A stretch of 64,000 bases of DNA, from the NCBI GenBank assembly GCA_030762935.1, contig CM060890.1:152182129-152246128 (forward strand). The letters run 5' to 3'. Every line of letters starts with the position of its first letter. The stretch's first letter is position 1. Position numbers and translations under genes: made by a program. The notes under the pieces are model-generated. The model ran no database searches. It saw only the letters and a list, made by a program, of their open reading frames with translations, and had not been told where the DNA came from. Source of the DNA: Hymenopus coronatus. Taxonomy: Eukaryota; Arthropoda; Insecta; Mantodea; Hymenopodidae. Below, piece by piece: positions 37,171-46,660 of the stretch.

Positions 37171-37191
37171 TAGGTCGTATGTAATACTACT

Positions 37192-37197
37192 GACATT
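37192..37197. repeat. 6-bp target-site duplication, right copy
   Basis: GACATT directly after the right inverted-repeat tip, matching 30,577-30,582. Confidence 0.85.
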
Positions 37198-37625
37198 GAA
37201 TGTTTCAGTCTGACTCTACCTATCCGACTCCTGTCCTACACACGGCTAGAGACCAGGAGATCCGTGGTTCAAATCCCGGCCATGATATTGAATTTTTTAG
37301 TCTGACTCTACCTATCTAACTGTTGACCTACGCACAGCTAGAGACCGGGAGATCCGTGGTTCAAATCCCGGTTATGACATTGAATTTTTCAGTCTGACTC
37401 CACCTATCCAACTGTTTTCCTACATACGGCTAGAGACCGGGAGATCCGTGGTTCAAATCCCGATTATGGCATTGAATTTTTCAGTCTGACTCTACCTATC
37501 CAATTCCTGTCATAGACACTGCTAGAAACCAGGAGATCCGTGGTTCAAATCCCGGCTATAGGATTGATTTCTTCTGTCTGACTCTACCTATCCAACTCCT
37601 GTCCTAAGCACGGCTTGTGTGAAAA
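37192..37625 (+). repeat. Tandem array of the 3' half of a tRNA-like sequence, right part
   Basis: Continuation of the left part. GGTTCAAATCC starts at 37,265, 37,358, 37,450 and 37,542 (92-93-bp period), each followed by CCCGGCTATGACATTGAAT-type sequence and TCTGACTCTACCTATCCAAC. With the left part this makes seven B-box units, the third split by the 6.6-kb element. Confidence 0.85.
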
Positions 37626-37929
37626 AAGCAATTAATCCAATTTCTTGTTATTGGTTATTTTCTGAAATGTGAAGTCGTCATTTGTGTTATCCCCGAGCAT
37701 GAAAAGAGAAGCGACCTTCAAAATCATAAAATAATGAGCAGTTATTGACTATCGCTTTAGTATAGCAGGTAATAGAGGTGTTAGAGACGGCCGTGTGAGG
37801 TTCAGGAAACTCGACGCCACGTAAAGCCTAATGCAGGGGAGGAGATGCTAACAGACGACAGGCGCGTGGTAATGACACCTCTCCAACAACACACAGCACT
37901 TTCAGTAGAAACACCAACATCACATGATT
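37626..37929. other. Non-coding spacer
   Basis: No gene, RNA or recognised repeat seen. Moderately GC sequence between the tRNA-derived array and the first R1 copy. Confidence 0.5.
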
Positions 37930-38162
37930 CGCTCCAACTAGTAATGATTACCTCATGAGCAGAAACGGTCTTTTTACTTAGCTTCTCTTAAGTACAACGA
38001 AAATAAGGGAAAACACTAGTCTAAAGTGATAGTCAAAAATATTAAAATGTGGTTGCTAAGTGACACAATGGAGATTCGGTTCGCCTGGCATGGTGTCATT
38101 TTAGAAAACTTTAAAATTGAAAGCCATAAAGAGGATTATCCTAAAACCGGACAAGGAAAATA
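37930..38162 (+). repeat. R1 dispersed repeat, copy 1, 5' part
   Basis: Contains the single-copy form of the module that is amplified at 46,730-49,148 (AAACGGTCTTTTTACTTAGC...TCTAAAGTGATAGTC), then TGTGGTTGCTAAGTGACAC, the R1 internal part. It is interrupted at TA by the transposon at 38,163; the rest of R1 continues at 39,690. Confidence 0.75.
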
Positions 38163-39689
38163 TACAGGATGTTTAAAAAATACGGGGCATAATTTCAGTT
38201 ATGTATTTCCCACATGAAGATAATCAAAATAGTTCATTATAACGTGTGTCCGGAAATGCTTCATTTCCGAGTTATGGCCTTTACAACATTGAAAGTTCCA
38301 CCTGTAGACAATCAAAATAGTTCATGTCCGGAAATGCTTCATTTCCGAGTTATGGCCTTCACAGCATTGGAATTCACTGGAACGTTTTTCTTTCCGTAGG
38401 TCTTTGCCGTCAAAGGAGACATTAGGAGGTCGCTCTGATAGTTCATTCTGAGGAAGGTTACATTCAGTGTTCTTTAGGCGTTAAGACTGTGCGACATGTA
38501 TTCAAATCAAGAGCTGGCAGAGACACACTTCATGTACGGTAAGGCGGACAGCAATGCTGCGCTGGCTCGTCGTTTGTACCAAGAGAGGTACCCACAGCGA
38601 CAATGTCCAAATCGGAAGACATTTGTACGTCTCCATTCCCGTCTATGCGAGTATAGAACATTCACCTCTCCTGGTTTGGGAAGGGGACGACCAAGATCTA
38701 CAACTCCAGAAGTGCAGGAGGAGATTCTGGAGGCTGTGGGCAGGACTCCTTCTATCAGCACACGACGGTTAGCGTTGCAAGTCAATGTTCCTCATACGAC
38801 TGTCTGGAGTACAGGCCCTGTCACCAGCAGATTACCCTGCACGAGTTAGGTTCTGTCGGTGGTTCTTGCAGCAGTGTGTGTAAATCCGAACTTTTCTGCC
38901 GTCGTATTATTTACAGATGAAGCACAGTTCGCAAGAGATGGCATAACAAATTTTTACAATCAGCATGTATGGTCGCATGAAAACCCACGTGCAACTGTTG
39001 TATCTCATCACCAGGTGCGTTTCTCCCTCAACATGTGGGCCGGTATCATTGGTGATCGATTAGTTGGACCCCATGTACTTGTAAGCAGACTTACGGGGCA
39101 GGCGTACACAAACTTCCTGGAAAACACCATACCTGACGTTTTCGAAGACACTCCACTGATCAATCAACACATTCACTTCTTGCATGATGGCGCTCCTGCA
39201 CACTTACGGTCAGTCTTACGGCTCGCCGATACTTGGATCGAAGGTTTCCCGATCGATGGATAGGTAGATGTGGCCCAATTGCTTGGCCTCCACGCTCACC
39301 TGATCTGAACCCTCTCGATTTCTACTTGTGGGTCCATTTAAATTCATTGGTTTATTCGTCTCCTGTGCCGGATTTGGAATCCCTTCGGAATCGAATTGTG
39401 GCAAGTTGTGAGGACATACGCAATACTCCTGGAGTTTGGGATCGTGTTCACAGGTCAATGAGACATCGATGTCAGGTCTGTATTCAAGCAGGCGGTGGAC
39501 ATTTTGAACATCTTCTGTAATGACAACAACCTGCGGAAAGAAAAACGTTCCAGTGACTTTCAATGATGTGTAGGCCATAACTCGGAAATGAAGCATTTCC
39601 GGATACATGTTATAATGAACTAATTTGATTGTCTACATGTGGGAAATACAAACCTGAAATTATGCCCCGTATTTTTGAAACACTCTGTA
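38163..39689 (+). mobile_element. Tc1/mariner-superfamily transposon (DUF4817-type), decayed
   Basis: A 1527-bp element starting TACAGGATGTTT and ending AACACTCTGTA, with TA on both sides (38,161-38,162 and 39,690-39,691). Terminal inverted repeats of about 120 bp share AAAATACGGGGCATAATTTC, GTATTTCCCACATG and CGGAAATGCTTCATTTCCGA. The left repeat contains an extra partial copy of its inner half (about 38,300-38,360). It encodes one broken transposase. The insertion target matches uninterrupted R1 sequence at 49,280-49,305. Confidence 0.88.
38496..39520 (+). pseudogene. Transposase with DUF4817-like N-terminus and DDE domain, frameshifted
   Basis: 38,496-38,811 encodes the helix-turn-helix part (MYSNQELAETHFMYG, then a PNRKTFVRLHSRL helix and GRGRPRST linker). 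About 38,812-38,873 continues one frame over (QALSPADYPARVRFCRWFLQ), implying a deletion before it. 38,874-39,230 is back in the first frame with FTDEAQF (catalytic Asp codon 38,916) and FLHDGAPAH (39,186). After another frameshift near 39,230, WPPRSPDLNPLDFYLW supplies the third Asp (39,302). All three acidic residues remain but the frame is broken at least three times, so the copy is inactive. The reaction would be cut-and-paste transposition into TA. Confidence 0.85.
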
Positions 39690-39974
39690 TATATGACATA
39701 AGTTGTGTGTTTTAATGCTTTGTATATGCCTTAACCACAATTGATACACAACTAATAGGTCTTCTCACGCTATTCCCACAAAATGTTAAATATTCATTTT
39801 AACTCTTTTGTAAATATCTGTAATATAGGGAATTATAACTAAAATCCTTAGAGCCAATTTTCACAAAAATAATTTTTTCCATATTGGGGGGATCTCCGTG
39901 TCGTATCCTTGGAAAACACTTGATATGAATACCAACTTTTGTGTTTACATTCTTTCCGATCTTGCAACTATCCT
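39690..39974 (+). repeat. R1 copy 1, middle part
   Basis: Continues R1 after the transposon: GACATAAGTTGTGTG, AAATATCTGTAATATAGGG, ATCTCCGTGTCGTATCCTTGG and ATACCAACTTTTGTGTTTAC. It leads directly into the CA/CAGA array at the place where other R1 copies have only a short (CA)n tract. Confidence 0.75.
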
Positions 39975-42900
39975 GTCTACACACACAGACAGACAGGCAC
40001 AAACATACACACAGACAGACACAAACATACACACACAGCCAGACAAACATAAACGCAGACACACAGCCAGACACAAACATACACGCAGACACACAGACAG
40101 ACACAAACATACACGCAGACACACAGCCAGACACAAACATACACACACAGTTAGACACCAACATACACACACATACACAAACATACACACAGAGACAAAC
40201 ACAAACATACACACAAACATACACACACAGACAGACACAAACATACACACACAGACAGACACAAACATACACATAGACAGACACCAACATACACACACAG
40301 ACACCAACATACACACATCCAGACACCAACATACACACACAGCCAGACACCAACATACACACACAGACACAAACATACAGACAGACACCAACATACACAA
40401 ACAGACAGACACAAAACTACACAGAGACAGACACAAACATACACAAAGACAGACACAAACATACACAAACAGACACACACCAACATACACACACAGACAG
40501 ACACAAACATTCACACAGACAGACACAAATATACACCAGACAGACACCAACATACACACACAGCCAGACACCAGCATACACACACAGACAAACACAAACA
40601 TACACACACAGACAGACGCAAACATACACACACAGACAGACACAAACATACACACAGACAGACACAAACATACACACAGACAGACACCAACATACACACA
40701 CAGACAGACATCAACATACACAAAGACAGACAAAAACATACACACACAGACAGACACAAACATACACACACAGACAGACACAAACATACACACACAGACA
40801 GACACCAACATTCACACAGCAAGTAACAAACATACACACAGACACACAGCCAGACACAAACAAACACGCAGAGACACAGACAGACACAAACATACACACA
40901 CAGACAGACACCAACATACACACACAGACACAAACATAGACACAGAGCCAGACACAAACATACACACAGACAGACACAAACATACATACACAGCCACACA
41001 CAAACATACTCACAGACAGACACAAACATACACACACAGATACAAACATACACACAAAGCCAGACACAAACATAAACACACAGACAGACACAAACATACA
41101 CACACAAACAGACACAAACATACACACACTGCCGGACACAAACATACACACGGACACAAACAGACACAAACATACACACAAACACAAACAGACATAAAAA
41201 TACACACAGACACAGACAGACACAAACATACACACACAGACAGACACAAACATACACACACAGACAGACACCAACATACACACAGCAAGTAACAAACATA
41301 CACACAAACACACAGCCAGACACAAACAAACACGCAGAGACACAGACAGACACAAACATACACACACAGACAGACACCAACATACACACACAGACACAAA
41401 CATAGACACAGAGCCAGACACAAACATACACACAGACAGACACAAACATACATACACAGCCACACACAAACATACTCACAGACTGACACAAACATACACA
41501 CACAGATACAAACACACACAAAGCCAGACACAAACATAAACACACAGACAGACACAAACATACACACACAAACAGACACAAACATACACACACAGCCGGA
41601 CACAAACATACACACGGACACAAACAGACACAAACATACACACATACACAAACAGACATAAAAATACACACAGACACAGACAGACACAAACATACACACA
41701 CAGACGGACACAAACATACACACAGACACACAGGCAGACACAAACATACACACACAGCCGGACACAAACATACACACAAAAGCAAACAGACACAAACATA
41801 CACACAGACACACAGACACAAACAGACACAAAAATACACACAGACACAGACATACTCAAACATACACACATACACAAACAGGCACAGACACAAACATACA
41901 CACAGACAAACAGACACAACACAGACACACAGACACAAACATACACACAAACACACAGAGACACAAACATACAAACAGACACAAACATACACACAGACAC
42001 AAACACACACATACACAGAGACAAAAACATATACATAGACACACACACAAACATACACATAGACACACTCACACACAGACACAAACACACATACACACAG
42101 ACACACACAGCCAAACACAGCCAAACACACAGACACACAAACACAGACATACACACACAGACAACACACAGGCACATCCACACAGTCACACACAGACATA
42201 CACACAAACACACAGACATACACACAGACACACACAGAAACACAGGCATACACACAGACACGCACAGACATACATAGATATAGACACAGACATACAGACA
42301 CACACAGACATACACACAGAAACACAGACATACACTCAGACACATACAGACATACACACAGACATGCATTGACATAGAAACAGACATACAGACACACAGA
42401 GACAAACACACAGATACTCATAGACACAATGATACACACAGACAGACACAAGCATACACACGGACACACACAGATTTAGACACAGACATACACACACAAA
42501 CACACAGACATACACACACAGACACACTCAGGCATACACACACAGACAAAAACACAGACACACACAAACACACAGACACACACAAACACACAGACACACA
42601 CAAAACAGAGACAAACACAGACACACACAGACATACACACACAGTTACACAAAGACACACACAGACATAGACACAGACATACAGACAGACACACACAGGC
42701 ATACACATAGGCATACACACAGAGACACATAGACCAACACACAGACGCACACAGACACACACAGACATACACACAGACACACACAGATATACACACAGAC
42801 ATACACACACAGACACACATAGACATACACACAGACATACAGACAGACATACACACAGTCACACACAGATATACACACAGACATACACACACAGACACAC

Positions 42901-43195
42901 ACAGACATACACACTGACATACAGACAGACATACACACAGTCACACACAGACATACACACAGACATACACACAGAAATACACACAGACACACAGAAGTAC
43001 ACACACAGACACACACACAGACATACACACAGACACACACAGGCGTACACACAGACATACAAACAGACTCACACAGACATACACATAGGTATACACACAG
43101 ACACACATAGACAGACACACAGACGCACACAGACACACAAAGACATAGACACAGACATTCACACAGACACACACAGAAATACACACAGACACACG
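39975..43195. repeat. 3.2-kb CA-rich array (ACACAGACAG / ACACAAACAT units)
   Basis: Interspersed short units ACACAGACAGAC, ACACAAACATAC and ACACAGCCAG. The first part (to about 41,880) has longer internal duplications, for example CAGCAAGTAACAAACATAC near 40,817 and 41,283, about 466 bp apart. The second part is dominated by ACACACAGACATACACACAG. No base composition suggests coding; the Cys/Val-rich and Thr/His-rich open frames across it (up to 652 codons on the minus strand) arise only because the repeat lacks stop codons in those frames. Confidence 0.95.
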
Positions 43196-43360
43196 GACCT
43201 TTATCTATAAATACCTTTTGTACTCAGAAAACCTCAAAAGATATAGTTCCGGTGAAATTTCGGTGTCGAAATTTTAGTTGGAATGCAATACCATCTCTAT
43301 CCGTTGTGTATGTTTACATATGCGCTACAGAAGGTAATATAATCTGTTACATACAGTTAA
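43196..43360 (+). repeat. R1 copy 1, 3' part
   Basis: GGACCTTTATCTATAAATAC, TTCCGGTGAAATTTCGGTG and GGAATGCAATACCATCTCTA restore the R1 order seen after the short (CA)n tract in the 53,940-54,080 copy. Confidence 0.75.
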
Positions 43361-43715
43361 CTTTCTCAGCCTGGTGTGCAATACACGGCTAAAGCGATAT
43401 TCAAATATTTTAAGGGTTGGTCGCTATATGATTAACTCTAAATTGCTTCCAATTTGCATGGCCAGGGGTAAAAAAAAATCAATGACGACTTCCCATATGA
43501 GATAATTATAAGGATTACAAATGTTATATAAATAACATAGAATAGTTGATATTAGTTGACATTAGAAGTTGTGAGCAGGGTAATTGCAGGGAGTCTCAAA
43601 ACACGTATTTCCGGTGAAATCTCGGTATTGAATTTTTGGGTGCATTACAATACTTTTCTATGCACTATATACATAGTGCATGTAGAGAAAAGTAAAAAGT
43701 GCATTTAAGGTCCTA
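43361..43715 (+). repeat. R1 fragments, copy 2
   Basis: TTTTAAGGGTTGGTCGCTAT near 43,418 and GGCCAGGGGTAAAA belong to the R1 internal part. ATTTCCGGTGAAATCTCGG near 43,607 to CATAGTGCATGTAGAGAAAAG near 43,690 is its 3' end. The middle is missing or too diverged to see. Confidence 0.6.
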
Positions 43716-44190
43716 AAAATACGATGAACGATATTACTAGCACTATGTAGTACTCTGGTTGCTTAATAAGGACCTTGATAATGGTATTATTCACTTGGTC
43801 CATGTGTATAAGGCGAGCTTACTTGAGAAAACGTGACAACGTCACTTTCTGTGTCCGGCGGCAATCTTATCGCAGACATGTTAACCTTTTCAGTAGCACG
43901 GTAATAATACCCGGCGAGTCATTTCAGGTGTGCGGACTGTGACGCTGCTAGACAAGCCCGACAGTAGGTTCAAAACGAAAATTAGAGCACGGTAAACATT
44001 TAGTCGTAAAAACAAACTCAATTCGCCCATCAGCGAGTCGAAAATGAAATTATCTCTTTGACAGAATTCGTACGGCCGTTCATTTGCTTTTTGTTTTTGT
44101 GATTGTGTTTATCCTTGAAGTGCCTTTCTGTCGCTGCGCAAATGTTTGCCGGAGGGCTGCTACTGTCAGACCCCGCGATGTTCAACTGTC
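43716..44190. other. Non-coding spacer
   Basis: No gene or repeat that I can support. It has scattered open frames without domain character. Confidence 0.5.
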
Positions 44191-44930
44191 CGTGACAATT
44201 GCAAACTTGAGCCATCTTTTTATATGAGGATAAACCGATAGTCAAGTGTTTTAAAATGTGGTCGCTATGGGATTGAAATCCGATTCTTTGCGTGGCCAGC
44301 AGTTGACAAGCTCCCGTATGAGAGTATTTTAAAACTGAAACCAATAACAAGGAATATCTCGAAAACGGCCAGCTCCCCGAAAAAAATGTATATGGCATAA
44401 ATTGTGTTTAAATGAGATCTACATTTAATCTTTGCTAAATTTGTGTTCATCTCTTACAGTTTCACAGTTATGCAAAATTCAAAAAATTAATCCAGAATAA
44501 AGACGTCTTCAGATGCTATTCCCAGAAAATTTAAAATATACATTTTATTTTCCATGTGAGTATCTTGGATATAAAAGATTTTAATCAAAATCGTTAGAGC
44601 CATCTTTGAGAAAATCAAAATTTTCGATTATTTTTTCTAGTAAAGGCTGGTTTCGGATGTGAGGATTTTCTTGAAAATCTTCGTGTGATATCCTAGGAAG
44701 ATACTCATCTTAAATATCAAGTTTAGTGTTTAATAGATTTCTCCTTTTTGAGCTATGCTGCGCACGCACAAAGAAACACACACTCATATTTTTCTAATTT
44801 TGTTTTTTGATTCAGGGGGTCCCAAAACATATTTCCGGTAAAATCGCCGTATTAAATTTTTGGGCACAATACAATACTTTCTGTATACATAGTAGGTGTA
44901 GAGAGATTAAAAAGTATACGATAAATTGTG
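44191..44930 (+). repeat. R1 dispersed repeat, copy 3
   Basis: Runs from TGTTTTAAAATGTGGTCGCT through AGCTCCCCGAAAAAAATGTA, CCCAGAAAATTTAAAATATA, CGTGTGATATCCTAGGAAG and a short CACAAAGAAACACACACTC tract to AAATCGCCGTATTAAATTTT and ACATAGTAGGTGTAGAGAG. It gives the order of R1 without the big expansions or insertions. Confidence 0.75.
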
Positions 44931-45059
44931 TTTGATAACAAAATTTACTTTTTTTGTGGTGTACGTTTTTGTCTATTCCATGCGGTTTACCAGCTAAACA
45001 AAAGTCAGTGATCGACTGAGGCTATTCAAGAAAACATCTTAACCATTTAGTATTTTAAT

Positions 45060-45370
45060 GAAGATCGTTACATCCAGATTTGAGAAAAATGTTTTATGTA
45101 AAGGATAGTTGGAGGCGAGGAGATTTTCCTGCAAATCCTAGGAAGGTGCTGAACCAAGTTTATTATTTAATGGACTTTGCGTTTTTGGGTTACGCTGCCC
45201 AAAAATACACTTACACGGACATTTTTCTGAAAATGCTTTATTCAGGGGGTCTCAAAACATGTATTTCCGTTTTTATCTCGGTTTTGACATTTTTGGGTAG
45301 AATACAATACCTTCTCTGTACCTTGTACGTAGGTGCTAGAGAGAGAGAAAAACTCTCCTTAATTTGGTTA
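45060..45370 (+). repeat. R1 dispersed repeat, copy 4 (3' half)
   Basis: TTATGTAAAGGATAGTTGGA, CCTAGGAAGGTGCTGAACC, CACTTACACGGACATTTTTC, CAGGGGGTCTCAAAACATGT and AATACAATACCTTCTCTGTA in R1 order. The 5' half is absent. Confidence 0.75.
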
Positions 45371-46660
45371 ATATCATTAAAACGTCAACAATATTAGAAT
45401 TTGTATTGAAGTCTGAGAATTAATTGATAACAAAAAACTTTCACATTTATATCGTGAATATGAAGAAACATTCTTGAATATGTCGTTAACTTTACGGGTT
45501 GTTAACTGACATGGGACAGAACTTTGCCGCAAACTATACAATTATTCCGCCACCTTCTATAAATAAAAAATATTCCTTGATAGGCATAAATATAGGAATC
45601 GATGGCTTGTGTGTTGTGTTCTCGACACACTGTAGAGAGACATCCCTGCTGTCACTGCATGCACCGAGCAAGCTTGCTAACAGCGGCACAAAACCAAGCG
45701 AGTTGGAGACCGTATAATAACTTCAATAAAGATACATTATCTATCCATAAAACGTTTATACGTATAATATGTTTTTCTACGCCTGAGTGTAGTATACGAG
45801 CTCATTTCAGATTGCAAACTTCATTTTTACGAATCCACGCGCAAAGTAACTTTGTTCCAACTTTACGATATTAGCGTGTATACATCAACAAACACCACTT
45901 CATAAATTTGTCATAAACTTTTCGGGATTTAGCAGTTATTAAATTTGATTGTGCAGCTGTAAGGATATCATAATTCTCACAGACAACAATAATATCGGTT
46001 TGTCACGGCCTGCATCAACCGTTACGTCATCGCGTCTAGCTATGCGAAATGACCAACTACAACCCTTGGTTCATAGCTCAAACTTAACCTCAAATGTATT
46101 TCATCTTTCGTTGCTTTTCTTTTAATATCAGAAAATTCTCGTAGAAAAAACATTGTATGTTACGCGAGCGTAAAGTTGGTTTTTGACCCTCGTTTCACAA
46201 TATTGCCGCTCAAATAAAAAACCATAACTTTACGCTCTTACGTCATAAATAAATATTGTGTAGCTAATTTTATTTAAAAGAATTGGATAGCTTGAATAAG
46301 TAATGGAAATGTTGTAGTTAATATTGGGATACGGGTATAATTATCACGGAGAAGAGTTTTATTGGTGGTTTTGAAAACATTGCCTATTACTGCACACAGA
46401 GGAAATATGGGAATATCCTGACTGGATTAGTTTACAGATGTACCCTAGTTTGATTATGGCTTGCAGCAGCCAATACCTGTACCGTCATTTTCTGCATGCG
46501 AGGGCTTTTAGCCCGAGGCTCTCTCGCTCTCTGTGGTTCAACTGTTTACTTGTCATTCACAATCCAAGGCGAGCTTCAGTAAACCAGTCTCCAATTTGTT
46601 TAACACACATACACAATTCAATACATATCATAAACATCACATAACTTTCTCTGCATCTGT
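45371..46660. other. Non-coding stretch
   Basis: No supported gene. A 72-codon open stretch (45,499-45,717) and a 90-codon one (45,602-45,874) overlap in different frames and lack domain features. A 12-bp inverted repeat GAGCGTAAAGTT/AACTTTACGCTC lies at 46,166-46,177 and 46,226-46,237. Confidence 0.5.

Larger units (their letters stand above)
30583..37191. mobile_element. 6.6-kb element with kilobase-scale terminal inverted repeats and 6-bp TSD
   Basis: A 6609-bp element bounded by AGTAGTATTACATACGACC and its reverse complement. Left arm is 30,583-32,464, right arm 35,627-37,191, with a 3.16-kb centre. The outer 140 bp of the arms differ at only a few positions, so the insertion is young or the arms are being homogenised. 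A 6-bp TSD with AG...CT ends fits what is known of Maverick/Polinton elements; the Dada superfamily also makes 6-7-bp TSDs. No polymerase, integrase, transposase or capsid gene is visible, so it would be a non-autonomous derivative. An integrated virus with hairpin termini is an alternative. Contents are promoter cassettes, Ser/Pro-rich frames, a Cys-rich module and minisatellites. Confidence 0.8.
35627..37191. repeat. Right terminal inverted repeat (1565 bp)
   Basis: Reverse complement of the left arm. Corresponding landmarks are CAACTAACCAGCTAGAATAT at the inner edge, the Ser-rich frame at 36,424, and the outer tip AATACTACT at 37,183-37,191. It has two copies of the roughly 317-bp minisatellite unit. 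Confidence 0.9.

Noticed and set aside
40511..42469. 652-codon open frame on the minus strand and a 464-codon one on the plus strand in the CA-rich array
   Set aside because: The products are monotonous Cys/Val or Thr/His strings caused by a repeat lacking stop codons; there is no domain and no codon structure.
44030..44398. 122-codon minus-strand open frame
   Set aside because: Overlaps the R1 repeat and shows no protein-like motif.
45602..45874. Short Cys-containing frame beginning MACVLCSRH
   Set aside because: Overlaps another open frame and lacks regular Cys spacing; the similarity to the Cys-rich module is superficial.
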